From NCBI RefSeq assembly GCF_020421205.1, contig NZ_JAIZZH010000003.1, forward strand, positions 434,001 through 498,000: DNA of 64,000 nucleotides. Reading direction: 5' to 3'. This document shows, piece by piece, positions 46,647-56,613 of the stretch; the first letter of the stretch is position 1; each line of letters starts with the position of its first letter. The notes under the pieces are model-generated. The model was not told the DNA's origin, did no database searches, and worked only from the letters and a program-made list of their open reading frames with translations. The position numbers and the translations under genes were made by a program. Source of the stretch: Hymenobacter pini. GTDB taxonomy: Bacteria; Bacteroidota; Bacteroidia; Cytophagales; Hymenobacteraceae.

Positions 46647-48740
46647 ATGTCATTTCTTCGGAAGCTACATCCCTTCCTGTTTCCCTTCACCCTCCTAACG
46701 TGGTTAGGGCTGCTGGGCTGCATGGTGCTGCATGCCCAGCCGCAGCTGTTTCCGGCAGTTTCTGCGCCGGCCAAATGGGTTCTTTTAGTGCTGCAGGCCT
46801 TTTTTACAGCGGGTATGTTTATGCTGGAGCGCAGCAAGCCCGAACGGCTGCGCGGCCTCGATTTTATCGGGCTGCTGCGTGGGCTGGTGCTGGGCCCTGG
46901 GCTCCTAGCAACGCTGTGCGTCGGGCTGCATCTGCTGCAGCGGCTCATTAGTACAAGCCTACCTGCTACCAGCTCCCTGCTGTTTGCGGTAGTGTACACC
47001 ATCAACATTGGGCTGTTCACGGTGCTGCTGGCGCGCACCAACTATGTGTGGCGCTCCTTGGTGCTATTCCGGTCTTCGGGCTGGCTGCGCCGCCAATGGG
47101 TGGTATTTGAGGTATTGCTGGGCGCTACGCTGCTGGTACACCTGTTTGCTCCTACGCCCACCTGGGGCTTTGTCACGCTGATAATCGGGGCTTTGGCGGC
47201 TTTCGGTGTGTACATCAGCAGCCACCAGAAATGGGTAGCCTTCCTGAACCGCCGCCAAAAGCTGCAGGCTGTACTGTGGCAGATTGCCGTTATTCTGGCC
47301 ATGGGGGCATTTGTGCTGTATTTCCAGGAAACCCGCAACGAGCCTCTGCTCCTGAGTGTGCCCACGCAGCATACGTTTCTGCTCCTGAACGCCTTCTTCG
47401 CCGGCTTTTACGCGCTGATGGGCCTGCTGGTGACGGTATTTAACCTGCCCACGGCCAGCGTATTTGAGCAAAAGCGCGAGGAAATTCTGAGCCTGCAGCG
47501 CCTTACCCAGCTCATTCAGCGCGGACAATCGGCGCAGGAAGTGTACCAGATGTTCTTCGACTCGGCGGTGCAAACGGTGGACGCGGACGCCGCCTGGCTG
47601 GAAGTAACTTCGGAAGGCAACCCGGAGCAGCTGTTTTACAACATTCGCGCTGAGCAGTCCCAGTCCATTCGTCAGTTGCTGAGCGAGTACAACCTCGCCC
47701 ACATTGAGTACCTGAACAACGACCTGTTCACCAGCGCCGGCTTCCGCAGCCTGGAGCTACCGTTCGGCTCCCTGATTGTGATGCCGCTCAACTCCAGCAA
47801 GCGGCAGTACGGCAGCATTTTTATGCTGAAGGAGCAGGCCCAGGGATTTGATCGGGAAAACCTGAGCATTCTACAGACCTTCGCCAACCAGGCAGTCCTC
47901 AGCATCGAAAACCTGCAGCTGGTGCAGGCGTCCATGCACACTCAGCGCGTGCAGGACGAGCTCAAGATTGCCTCGGCGGTGCAGGATAGCCTCATTCCCA
48001 AAAACCTGCCCATCGACAACTGGTTTGAAATCAGCTCGCACGCTTTGGCAGCCACCGAGGTGGGGGGTGACTTCTACGACTTTCTGCACTTGCCCGGCCG
48101 GCGGCTGGCCGTGCTCATTGGCGACGTATCGGGCAAGGGCGTAACGGCCGCGTTTCACGTGGCCCAGATGAAGGGCATCTTTCACGCCTTGATGCAGGAA
48201 AACCCGCTGGCCCGCAACGAGCGGGAGAAGTTTCCGGTGCCCAGCAAGTTTATGGCTCAGGCCAACAACGCCCTGGCCCGCTGCCTTGAAAAATCAGCCT
48301 TCATTACGGCTTCGCTCTACATCATTGACTATGAGCACGGTGGCTTTGTGTTTGCGCGGGCCGGCCACTGCCATACGCTGTACTATCACTCCATCAAGGA
48401 AGAAGTTTCTTACTTCCGCACGGCGGGGCTGGGGCTGGGTATTATCCGGAACGATACCTACGAGAAGCACATCAAAAATCAGTTTTACGACTACAACCCC
48501 AGCGACGTCATGGTGATTTACACCGACGGCATTGTGGAAGCGCGGAACGCGGCGCAGGAGGAGTACGGCGAGGAGCGCCTGCAGCACATCCTGGAGCAGA
48601 CCTACTACCTTGATGCGCACCAGATTAAGGAGAAAATCCTGACGGATCTTAACGAATTCAGCAAGGGCCAGCCCATGCACGACGACCAGACGCTGCTGGT
48701 CATAAAATTCAAGGCCGCCCAACCTGAGGCTACGCTTTAA
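46647..48740 (+). CDS. Membrane SpoIIE/RsbU-type serine phosphatase with GAF domain
   Basis: The 697-residue protein has about seven membrane helices in residues 1-265, a coiled segment, a GAF-like sensor domain (about 285-425, MFFDSAVQTVDADAAWLEVT and later LQTFANQAVLSIENLQLV) and a PP2C SpoIIE-type phosphatase (about 437-693). The phosphatase shows DELKIASAVQDSLIP, ATEVGGDFYDFLHLPG with the metal-binding aspartate, VLIGDVSGKGVTAAF, RAGHCHTLYY, VMVIYTDGIVEARNA and MHDDQTLLVIKF. It should dephosphorylate the STAS protein encoded 14 bases downstream in a partner-switch circuit. No sigma-B-type factor is in the window. Confidence 0.92.
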   Translation: MSFLRKLHPFLFPFTLLTWLGLLGCMVLHAQPQLFPAVSAPAKWVLLVLQAFFTAGMFMLERSKPERLRGLDFIGLLRGLVLGPGLLATLCVGLHLLQRLISTSLPATSSLLFAVVYTINIGLFTVLLARTNYVWRSLVLFRSSGWLRRQWVVFEVLLGATLLVHLFAPTPTWGFVTLIIGALAAFGVYISSHQKWVAFLNRRQKLQAVLWQIAVILAMGAFVLYFQETRNEPLLLSVPTQHTFLLLNAFFAGFYALMGLLVTVFNLPTASVFEQKREEILSLQRLTQLIQRGQSAQEVYQMFFDSAVQTVDADAAWLEVTSEGNPEQLFYNIRAEQSQSIRQLLSEYNLAHIEYLNNDLFTSAGFRSLELPFGSLIVMPLNSSKRQYGSIFMLKEQAQGFDRENLSILQTFANQAVLSIENLQLVQASMHTQRVQDELKIASAVQDSLIPKNLPIDNWFEISSHALAATEVGGDFYDFLHLPGRRLAVLIGDVSGKGVTAAFHVAQMKGIFHALMQENPLARNEREKFPVPSKFMAQANNALARCLEKSAFITASLYIIDYEHGGFVFARAGHCHTLYYHSIKEEVSYFRTAGLGLGIIRNDTYEKHIKNQFYDYNPSDVMVIYTDGIVEARNAAQEEYGEERLQHILEQTYYLDAHQIKEKILTDLNEFSKGQPMHDDQTLLVIKFKAAQPEATL

Positions 48741-48754
48741 CGTAGCACGGAGCT

Positions 48755-49084
48755 ATGAAAATAAATCAACACGCTACCGAACATACCCTTACGCTCGTGC
48801 TGGACGGGGAGCTGGATGCCAGCTCTTCAGTATTGCTGGATACCGAGCTGAGCAAGCCCGAAATTCTGCGCTATCAGAAGGTGCTGATTGATTGCCGCCA
48901 GTTGAACTACATTTCGTCGGCGGGCCTGGGCGTATTTATTTCCCACCTGCAAAGTTTTCAGGATGCCGGCGTGAAACTGGTATTCTTCAACATGCAAGAG
49001 AAAGTGCACAACGTATTTGAAATCCTGGGCCTTGATTCGCTGATGACCATTGTACCGTCGGAAGCCGAAGCGGTAGCCTTTTAG
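48755..49084 (+). CDS. STAS domain anti-sigma factor antagonist (RsbV-like)
   Basis: The 109-residue protein is a single STAS domain: LTLVLDGELDASSSVLLDTE, VLIDCRQLNYISSAGLGVFI with the phospho-serine in SSAGL, and FFNMQEKVHNVFEILGLDSL. In the partner-switch model the unphosphorylated form binds the HATPase kinase (next gene), and the phosphatase upstream restores it. The kinase gene starts 24 bases after its stop. Confidence 0.95.
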   Translation: MKINQHATEHTLTLVLDGELDASSSVLLDTELSKPEILRYQKVLIDCRQLNYISSAGLGVFISHLQSFQDAGVKLVFFNMQEKVHNVFEILGLDSLMTIVPSEAEAVAF

Positions 49085-49108
49085 TCGCGTTGCACACACT
49101 GCCAGGGC

Positions 49109-49522
49109 ATGAAACACGCAATCAGAGTTAGCTGCACACGCCGCAACCTAAAGGTGGTGCGCGACTTCGTGAGCGAATTTCTGGCTACCCAACAGCTTTC
49201 CGAGCTCATCGTCAACCAGATTGTGCTGGCGGTAGATGAGGTAGTTGCGAACCTGATTATTCACGGCAACGGCGAGGATGAGTCCCAGTTCCTGGATATC
49301 CGGGTGTCTGTTCAAAATCATGTGTTCTGCATTGAAATAGAAGATAACAACCTGACCTCCTACTCCCCTTCCAGCTACCAGGAGCCTGATTTACAGGAAT
49401 ATGTACGCGTAGGCAAGAAAGGCGGCGTGGGTATGATGCTCGTCAACCGCATTATGGATCAGGTGGAATTCACCACGCAGGGTGCCCGCAACCTGTGCCG
49501 GCTGTGCAAGAAGCTGGCCTAA
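49109..49522 (+). CDS. HATPase_c_2 anti-sigma-type serine kinase (RsbW-like)
   Basis: The 137-residue protein has the RsbW/SpoIIAB fold: the N-box ELIVNQIVLAVDEVVANLII plus HG, then VFCIEIEDNNLTSYS at the G1 position, and the G2 box GKKGGVGMMLVNRIMDQVEF. The usual G1 pattern is D-x-G; here it reads D-N-N, so nucleotide binding may be altered. It would phosphorylate the STAS protein or bind a target factor, completing the phosphatase/antagonist/kinase trio. The target is not in the window. Confidence 0.9.
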   Translation: MKHAIRVSCTRRNLKVVRDFVSEFLATQQLSELIVNQIVLAVDEVVANLIIHGNGEDESQFLDIRVSVQNHVFCIEIEDNNLTSYSPSSYQEPDLQEYVRVGKKGGVGMMLVNRIMDQVEFTTQGARNLCRLCKKLA

Positions 49523-49543
49523 ACGCGCGTCATACTACCAGTA

Positions 49544-49584
49544 GCATGCAAAAAGCCCGTTGCTAGCAACGGGCTTTTTGCATG
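49544..49584 (+). terminator. Terminator after the partner-switch operon
   Basis: gcatgcaaaaagcccgttgc pairs with gcaacgggctttttgcatgc (49544-49584) as a near-perfect palindrome with a T run. Confidence 0.88.
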
Positions 49585-49722
49585 CTGCCAAGCGGAACTA
49601 TTTGCAGACCGTAGTCCTTCCGGGACCCAGAAAAAAATCCGTAAAATTGCGACTAGCAGTCGTCTGCACTTGCCAGGTTTTCTGGTAGCCGGGCCGGCTT
49701 CGTCTGATTCCTATTCTACTGT

Positions 49723-52086
49723 ATGCACAAACGCATTTTGCTTGCCGGCACTGCCGCGGCTGCTTTTCTGGCCGGGTGCCAGGCCACCAAGCCTACCTCC
49801 AAGGCTCCCGTGCCCTCGGTTGAAACGCTGGGCACCACCGAAGTACCCGCCTCCGAGTTTGCGTACGTGTACCGCAAAAACAACAGCTCGGCCCCTGAGT
49901 ACGGCACCCGGGCCAGCGTGCAGGAATACCTCGACCTCTACACCAACTTCAAGCTGAAGGTGCTGGAAGCCGAGCAGCGCGGCCTCGATACCACTCAGGC
50001 CTTCCGGCGCGAGCTGGACGGCTACCGCCAACAGCTGGCCCAGCCCTACCTCACCGAGAAAAGCGTGACCGACAAGCTGGTGCGTGAGGCCTACGACCGG
50101 ATGAGCAAGGAAGTAAACGCCTCGCACATCTTGGTGCGCATCACCCCCGATGCCAGCCCCAAGGACACGCTGGTCGCCTATCAGAAAATTACGGCCCTGC
50201 GCCAGCGCGTAACCGGCGGCGAGGATTTCGCCAAGGTAGCTCGTGAAGCTTCTGAGGACCCATCGGCCGCCGAGAATGGTGGCAAGCTGGGCTACTTCAC
50301 GGCCATGCAGATGGTGTATCCCTTTGAAACGGTGGCCTACGCCACGCCGGCGGGGCAGGTGTCGCAGCCGGTGCGCACACGCTTTGGTTACCACATCATC
50401 AAGGTGAACGACGTGCGCCCGGCCCAGGGCGAAATCAAAGTGGCTCACCTGATGGTGCGGACGACGCCCGGCATGCCCGCCGCCGACTCCGTGACCACCA
50501 AAAAGAAGGTAGATGAGCTGTACAGCCGCCTGACAAAGCAGGGCGCCAACTGGGAGAAAACAGTAAGCCAGTTCTCGGAAGATGCCGGCTCGGCCGCCAA
50601 CGGCGGGGAGCTGCCGCCCTTCGGCACCGGCCGCATGATTCCGAGCTTTGAGGAAGCCGCCTTCAAGCTGCAAAAGCCCGGCGACATCTCGCAGCCCATC
50701 CAGACGCCCTACGGCTGGCATATCATCAAGCTAATTGAAAAGCAGCCGGTGCCCTCGTTTGAGGCCATGGAGCCCACCCTCAAAAGCAAGGTGGCCAAGG
50801 ACTCCCGCTCGGAGTTGAATAAAGCTGCTTTCCTGAAGCGGGTCCGCACCGAAAACAGCTTCGTAGAGAACAGTGCCGTGAAGGACTACGCCTTTGCCAA
50901 AGCCGACACGGCCTTGGTAAACGGCCGGTTCAAGTACACGGCCCCGGCGGCCGTTGTGAAAGCGTCGAAAACGCCCACCGATAACTCTACGCTGTTCACC
51001 ATCGGCGGCAAGCCTTACTTGGCGAAAGACTACCTGGCCTATGCCCAGCAAAACCAGCGCCCCCGCCCCGGTGCCGAGCCCCGCTTCGTAGCCCAGCAGC
51101 TCTACGACCAGTACGTGGAGCAGAGCTTGGTGGACTATGAAAAGGCCAACCTCGAAAACAAATATGAGGATTACCGCATGCTGGTGAAGGAGTACCGCGA
51201 CGGGATTCTGCTGTTCCAGCTGATGGACGAGAAAGTGTGGAGCAAGGCCATTGAGGACACTGTGGGTCTGCAGAAGTTCTTTCAGGAAAACCAGGCCAAG
51301 TACCAATGGGAGCCCCGCGTGCAGGCCACCGTTATCAGCGCCGCTTCGCCGGAGCTGCGGGGCCAGGCCCAAACCTACTTCATGCCCTACGGTTCGAAGC
51401 CGGTACCCGGCAAACCTAACACCAGCACGGGTTTTGCCAAATCGATAGTTCCGGTAACGGCTGGCATTCCGGCTACATTCCGCTTCGCGCCTGGCACTAC
51501 TACGCTGCTGCCCGACAGCCGCGCGGCCTTGGAGGCCCTGGCCGGCCGCATGGCCGCCGACACCACTATGGATTTGATGCTCAGTGCCCCGATTAAAACC
51601 CGGTCAGCCGGTGCACTGGCGGGTCGCCGCAACCAGGAGATACTGCGCTATCTACGTGACCAAGGTATTCCGGAGCGTCATCTGAGTTCCAATTCTCTGC
51701 TAGGTGGTAAGGCTCCGGTGCGCCCCGATGTGGTGCTGGTAAGCGCCTACAGCCGCAACCCGGCCGCTGTGGAGCAGTTCTTCAACGCCAAAAACCCGCT
51801 GGCCGTGCAGGTGCAGCAGCGCAGCTTCCAGAAGGGCGACAACAAGGTGGTGGACCTGTTTATGACCAACGCCCCCGGCATCTACACCGCCCAGCAGGAC
51901 GGCCGCTACTACACCGTCATCATCGACCGGCAGCTGCCGGCCGGGCCCAAAACCCTGGCCGAAGTACGCGGCCAAGCCACGTCCGACTACCAGAACTACT
52001 TGGAGAAGCAGTGGATTGCCGAGCTGCGCCAGAAATACCCGGTAAAAATCAACCAGCCGGAAGTAGATAAGCTGGTGACGAAATAA
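49723..52086 (+). CDS. Parvulin peptidyl-prolyl isomerase lipoprotein with OmpA-like segment
   Basis: The 787-residue product has a lipobox (FLAGC, Cys 19) and is probably an envelope lipoprotein chaperone. Two parvulin domains follow: about 131-229 (VNASHILVRI, GGKLGYF, FGYHIIKV) and 238-348 (IKVAHLMVRT, GGELPPFG, YGWHIIKL). The C-terminal half has a chaperone-like helical part; within it, about residues 583-660 read like an OmpA C-terminal domain (FRFAPGTTTLLPDSRAALEA, AGALAGRRNQEILRYLRDQG) but without the usual peptidoglycan-contacting aspartate motif. The end returns to a SurA-like tail. It begins a chaperone cluster with the SurA-like gene 269 bases downstream. Confidence 0.9.
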   Translation: MHKRILLAGTAAAAFLAGCQATKPTSKAPVPSVETLGTTEVPASEFAYVYRKNNSSAPEYGTRASVQEYLDLYTNFKLKVLEAEQRGLDTTQAFRRELDGYRQQLAQPYLTEKSVTDKLVREAYDRMSKEVNASHILVRITPDASPKDTLVAYQKITALRQRVTGGEDFAKVAREASEDPSAAENGGKLGYFTAMQMVYPFETVAYATPAGQVSQPVRTRFGYHIIKVNDVRPAQGEIKVAHLMVRTTPGMPAADSVTTKKKVDELYSRLTKQGANWEKTVSQFSEDAGSAANGGELPPFGTGRMIPSFEEAAFKLQKPGDISQPIQTPYGWHIIKLIEKQPVPSFEAMEPTLKSKVAKDSRSELNKAAFLKRVRTENSFVENSAVKDYAFAKADTALVNGRFKYTAPAAVVKASKTPTDNSTLFTIGGKPYLAKDYLAYAQQNQRPRPGAEPRFVAQQLYDQYVEQSLVDYEKANLENKYEDYRMLVKEYRDGILLFQLMDEKVWSKAIEDTVGLQKFFQENQAKYQWEPRVQATVISAASPELRGQAQTYFMPYGSKPVPGKPNTSTGFAKSIVPVTAGIPATFRFAPGTTTLLPDSRAALEALAGRMAADTTMDLMLSAPIKTRSAGALAGRRNQEILRYLRDQGIPERHLSSNSLLGGKAPVRPDVVLVSAYSRNPAAVEQFFNAKNPLAVQVQQRSFQKGDNKVVDLFMTNAPGIYTAQQDGRYYTVIIDRQLPAGPKTLAEVRGQATSDYQNYLEKQWIAELRQKYPVKINQPEVDKLVTK

Positions 52087-52108
52087 CACCTCCCAGCCAC
52101 CGCAACAG

Positions 52109-52162
52109 TCAGCGCCCCGACGGAACCGGCCAGCCGGTCCGGCCCGGGGCGCTGCCTTTTTT
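52109..52162 (+). terminator. Terminator between the parvulin genes
   Basis: agcgccccg (52111-52119) pairs with cggggcgct (52145-52153), with an inner ccggcc/gccgg stem, followed by gcctttttt. Confidence 0.8.
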
Positions 52163-52355
52163 CGGCACCGCCGGGGCCGCTGCAACCTCTGCCGCGGGCG
52201 GTGGCTCTCTTACCAAAACCGGCCTTCGTGCTCCGTCCGCGGGTGTTTTTGCCGGGTAAAGGATTTATGATGAAATTTACGGGCAACTATCGGCGTTTTG
52301 CCGGGGTTGTCTGGCTACGGAGCGGTACGCAGCCGCAGCATTACAGAAATACTCC

Positions 52356-53738
52356 ATGATTCAAATAGTAGGGGCCCGCAAGGCGCTGTTGAGTGCAGTT
52401 TTGGTGGCCGTATCGGTCACGGCCAGCTTTGCCCAGTTGGGTGTGGGACGGCCGGCAGGGCAGAAAGTGGTGGACGGCATCATTGCCAAGGTGGATAATC
52501 AGATTGTCCTGCGCTCCGACCTAGAAGCCATTTACGCGCAGGAACAGGCCCGTGCCGAGGGCAAGCCTCTGCCCCCCGATACCAAGTGCCGCATTCTGCA
52601 AAGCCTGGCCCTGAACAAGCTGCTGCTGGCCAAGGCCGAAACCGACTCGGTGGTGGTAGAAGAGCCGCAGGTAAAAAGCGAGCTGGACCGCCGCATGGCC
52701 TATTTCGTGCAGCAGATTGGCTCGGAGAAAAAGCTGGAAGAGTACTACAACAAGCCGCTGAAGCAGCTGAAGGAAGAACTGCGGGTGCAGGTGAAGGAGC
52801 AGCTGATTCAGCAGAAAATGCAGGACCAGATTGCCGGCAAAGTATCAGTGACGCCCCGCGAGGTGCGGCAGTTCTTCAATCGCATGCCCAAAGACAGCCT
52901 GCCCTACTACTCCACGGAGGTGGAAGTGGGTCAGATTGTGAAGCTGGCCAAAACCAATACCAAAGCCAAGCAGGAGGCCCAGACCAAGCTCAACGACATC
53001 CGGGCCCGCATTGTGGCCGGTGAGGATTTCGCCACCTTGGCCAAGCAGTACTCGCAGGACCCCGGCTCGGCCGTGGAAGGCGGTTACCTGGGCTTCTTCA
53101 AGCGCCGCGAGCTGGTGCCCGAGTACGAGGCTGCCGCGCTGCGCCTGGAACCCGGTGGGTTGTCGCCCATCGTGGAGTCGCAATTCGGCTTTCACCTGAT
53201 TCAGCTGATTGAGCGCAAAGGCGACTCGTACAGCACCCGCCACATCCTGCTCAAGCCCGAAACCGGCTCGGCCGATACCAACGAGGCCGCCCAGGAGCTC
53301 AGCAAGCTACGCCGCCGCATTCTGGCCGATAGCATCAGCTTTGCCAAAGCTGCCAAGGATAACTCCGACGACAAGCTGACCGGCGGCAACGGCGGTATGC
53401 TGCAGAACCGCCGCGACGAAAGCACTTACCTGCCCCTCGACCAGCTCGACCCAGCCATCTTCTTCACCATTGATACCATGAAGGTGGGCAGCATCACCCC
53501 GCCCCTGCCCTACCGTACCGATGACGGCAAGGACGCCGTGCGGATTCTGTACCTGAAGGCTAACCGCGCCCCGCACCAAGCCAACTTCGACGACGATTAC
53601 CAGAAAATTGCCGCCGCCGCCCTCAACGAGAAGAAAAACAAAGCCCTCGACGCCTGGTTTGCCCAGAACCGTGGCACCGTGTACCTCGAAGTTGACCCCG
53701 AGTACGCCGGCTGTCAACTGCTGAACTCGGTAAACTAA
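52356..53738 (+). CDS. surA: SurA-like periplasmic peptidyl-prolyl isomerase
   Basis: The 460-residue product has a signal peptide (about residues 8-26, LLSAVLVAVSVTASFAQ), the SurA N-terminal chaperone domain (VVDGIIAKVDNQIVLRSDLE, ILQSLALNKLLLAKAE) and two parvulin domains: about 187-285 (EVEVGQIVKLAKTN, GGYLGFFKRRELVP, FGFHLIQLIE) and 290-395 (YSTRHILLKPE, GGNGGML). SurA carries outer-membrane proteins across the periplasm. The C-terminal helix returns to the chaperone domain. It belongs with the parvulin lipoprotein upstream. Confidence 0.92.
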   Translation: MIQIVGARKALLSAVLVAVSVTASFAQLGVGRPAGQKVVDGIIAKVDNQIVLRSDLEAIYAQEQARAEGKPLPPDTKCRILQSLALNKLLLAKAETDSVVVEEPQVKSELDRRMAYFVQQIGSEKKLEEYYNKPLKQLKEELRVQVKEQLIQQKMQDQIAGKVSVTPREVRQFFNRMPKDSLPYYSTEVEVGQIVKLAKTNTKAKQEAQTKLNDIRARIVAGEDFATLAKQYSQDPGSAVEGGYLGFFKRRELVPEYEAAALRLEPGGLSPIVESQFGFHLIQLIERKGDSYSTRHILLKPETGSADTNEAAQELSKLRRRILADSISFAKAAKDNSDDKLTGGNGGMLQNRRDESTYLPLDQLDPAIFFTIDTMKVGSITPPLPYRTDDGKDAVRILYLKANRAPHQANFDDDYQKIAAAALNEKKNKALDAWFAQNRGTVYLEVDPEYAGCQLLNSVN

Positions 53739-53836
53739 CTGTAGCTGGGAAGAAGTGGGTTGCATGGTGCGTTTTTGCATCCTGACCTGGCTTTTATCCG
53801 TCCTATCTCCTAGCTACTAACTCCTACCCTCTTTCT

Positions 53837-54799
<963 letters not shown>

Positions 54800-54801
54800 T
54801 T

Positions 54802-54905
54802 AGTTAGGAATGCTGCATGGTGAATGATGAACTGGTGGCCAACTTATGGTAGCTTCTTCTCGCTTCAACTAACCCTTCAGCACTCCTAACTCATAATTCA
54901 TAAAC
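54802..54905. repeat. Imperfect inverted repeat between moxR and the next gene
   Basis: tagttaggaatgctg (from 54803) is mirrored by cagcactcctaactc (about 54877-54892), and further short words of 7 bases (gaatgat, tgaatta) match imperfectly. The element begins directly after the moxR stop and ends before the next ATG at 54909. Confidence 0.45.
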
Positions 54906-54908
54906 CCA

Positions 54909-55352
54909 ATGGAAGCAGCCGGTTACTACCAGCAGTTTGAGCGCAACCTCGAAATTATTCTGAGCGGCCTGGAGGCCGGGCTCGATGTGCATACCACGGC
55001 CCTGAATACTTCGTTGCCGCTGGAAGTGTACGTGCTGAGCGAAGTGCTGAACCAGGGCGGTGGCCAGTTCCGCCTCACCACCGAAACCCCGCTGGAGCGC
55101 CTGCGCGAGTTTTACGCTCAGTTCCGCCAGAACGAAGCCGGCAACGAGGCCATTCTGCAGCGTATTCTGGCCGATAAGAAAGCCATGATGCGTACCCCCG
55201 AAGGCCGCGTACTCACTAAGGAGATGCTCATCCGCCGCTTAGAGTACTTCAACGAAGCCGCCCGCCAGGTAAACGTGATGCGCAACCAGCGCGCCCTCGG
55301 CAGCCCGCCCCAGAGCCGTTCCGGCGTTGGGGCCGAACTGCAGAAAGGCTAA
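54909..55352 (+). CDS. Helical protein of unknown function
   Basis: I do not recognise this 147-residue protein. It is soluble, helical and charged (YYQQFERNLEIILSGLEAGL, LEVYVLSEVLNQGGGQFRLT, RLREFYAQFRQNEAGNEAIL, LTKEMLIRRLEYFNEAARQV) and ends in a flexible tail (GSPPQSRSGVGAELQKG). No signal peptide. It lies downstream of moxR on the same strand and could be part of the same unit. A strong hairpin follows at 55416. Confidence 0.7.
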   Translation: MEAAGYYQQFERNLEIILSGLEAGLDVHTTALNTSLPLEVYVLSEVLNQGGGQFRLTTETPLERLREFYAQFRQNEAGNEAILQRILADKKAMMRTPEGRVLTKEMLIRRLEYFNEAARQVNVMRNQRALGSPPQSRSGVGAELQKG

Positions 55353-55353
55353 T

Positions 55354-55536
55354 TCACAGATTTCATCGGATTGACGGCGGGTTTTGTGGTCAGTTACTGA
55401 CCACGGAATTGAAGCCCAGAAAACGAAAAAGACTTGCCGTACTGGCAAGTCTTTTTCGTTTTCTGGATAGCTCGGAAGTGCAATGAATCGTCCACAAAAT
55501 CCGCGGAATCCGCGGCACAATCCGTGAAATCAGTGG
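55354..55536. repeat. Nested word repeat around a 23-bp terminator
   Basis: The left arm (55354-55389, tcacagatttcatcggattg and so on to gttttgtgg) is mirrored by the right arm (55492-55536, ccacaaaatccgcggaatcc to gaaatcagtgg). The right arm is built from words such as ccgcgga and tccgcgg. A perfect 23-bp hairpin lies inside. The arms begin one base after one gene's stop codon and end two bases before the other's. Confidence 0.8.
55416..55466. terminator. Perfect 23-bp bidirectional terminator
   Basis: ccagaaaacgaaaaagactt plus gcc (55416-55438) pairs without mismatch with 55444-55466 around the loop gtact; A and T rich tracts flank the G+C part on both strands. Confidence 0.88.
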
Positions 55537-55538
55537 TC

Positions 55539-56423
55539 TTAGTTCATTGAGGCCAGGGCCTCTTTGCGCACTTTGGTATTGCCCTCTTTGGAGTGATGGA
55601 GCTGCAAGTGTCCGGTAGGTTCTTGTTTGAGGTGGGTGGGCACCTCGTCGCCGGCGGCACTTTTAGAGATGGTCACGCCGCCATCCACGAAGTAAGTAGC
55701 GCCGGTAACGTAGCTAGCTTCGTCGGAGGCTAGGAACAGGTACACGTTGGCTACTTCCTCGGGGGTGCCGCGGCGGCCCATGGGTACGCCGGCTACCGTA
55801 TTCTTCTCCATCTTCTGGTTCATGGGGCCGCTTTCCTTGTGCGTCCAGGCCGTGTCAATGGGGCCGGGACCCACGCAGTTCACGCGCACCCCGTGCTTGG
55901 CCTGCTCCACGGCTAGGCCCTTGCTGAACGTCATTACCCAGGCTTTGGTACCACCGTAGGGCGTAATCATGGGGGAGCCCATGTGCCCTGCCTCTGAGCC
56001 CGCCGACACGATGTTGCCCTTGGTTTTCTGCAGCTCGGGCAGGGCCGCCCGGCTCATCATGAACACTGAGTAGATATTGTTCTTGATCATATACTCGAAG
56101 GCATCCACTGGGTACTTATCGAGCTCCGAGGTAGCGGGGAATACACCGGCGTTGTTGACCAGAATATCCAGCTTACCAAACTCCTGCACGGCGGCCTTCA
56201 CGCAGGCTTCGGCGGTTTCCTGCTGGGCTATGTCGCCGAGGTAACCGATAGCCCGGCCGCCTTCGGCCAGAATTTCATCGACTACCTCGCGCACGGGGTC
56301 GGAATCAAGGCCTACTACTACCACGGCGGCCCCTTCGCGGGCAAACCGCTTGCTGATGGCTTCCCCGATACCGGAGCCACCCCCGGTTACAATGGCTACT
56401 TTATTGGCAAGTCTGGTTGACAT
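55539..56423 (-). CDS. Short-chain dehydrogenase/reductase (glucose dehydrogenase-like)
   Basis: The 294-residue SDR has VTGGGSGIGEAISKRFA (about 11-27) with the T-G-x3-G-x-G motif, NNAGVFP, the catalytic serine in IVSAGSEAG, TPYGGTKA with Tyr and Lys, and VNCVGPGPIDTAW. The aspartate in GLDSD at the end of strand 2 suggests NAD preference. After the usual end (YVTGATYFVDGG) there is an extra tail of about 40 residues (LKQEPTGHLQLHHSKEGNTK) absent from standard SDRs. Substrate unknown. The ATG at 56423 is the family start; an upstream extension is not conserved. Confidence 0.92.
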   Translation of the reverse strand: MSTRLANKVAIVTGGGSGIGEAISKRFAREGAAVVVVGLDSDPVREVVDEILAEGGRAIGYLGDIAQQETAEACVKAAVQEFGKLDILVNNAGVFPATSELDKYPVDAFEYMIKNNIYSVFMMSRAALPELQKTKGNIVSAGSEAGHMGSPMITPYGGTKAWVMTFSKGLAVEQAKHGVRVNCVGPGPIDTAWTHKESGPMNQKMEKNTVAGVPMGRRGTPEEVANVYLFLASDEASYVTGATYFVDGGVTISKSAAGDEVPTHLKQEPTGHLQLHHSKEGNTKVRKEALASMN

Positions 56424-56613
56424 AACGCAGATAATTTGAGTGAGAGAAACGAGCGGCCTGAGCCGGCTTTTGGCAGCCGGCTTTTCGTTCAGCCGCTGCA
56501 TCCTCAACGGTTCAATGAAACACGGAGTTACCTCGTCACCAAGTAGTACACGCTGGGATTAGCCGTTTTTCAGCGTTTCTGCGTAGTATTTGGCACCTTC
56601 TTTTCCCGAAATC

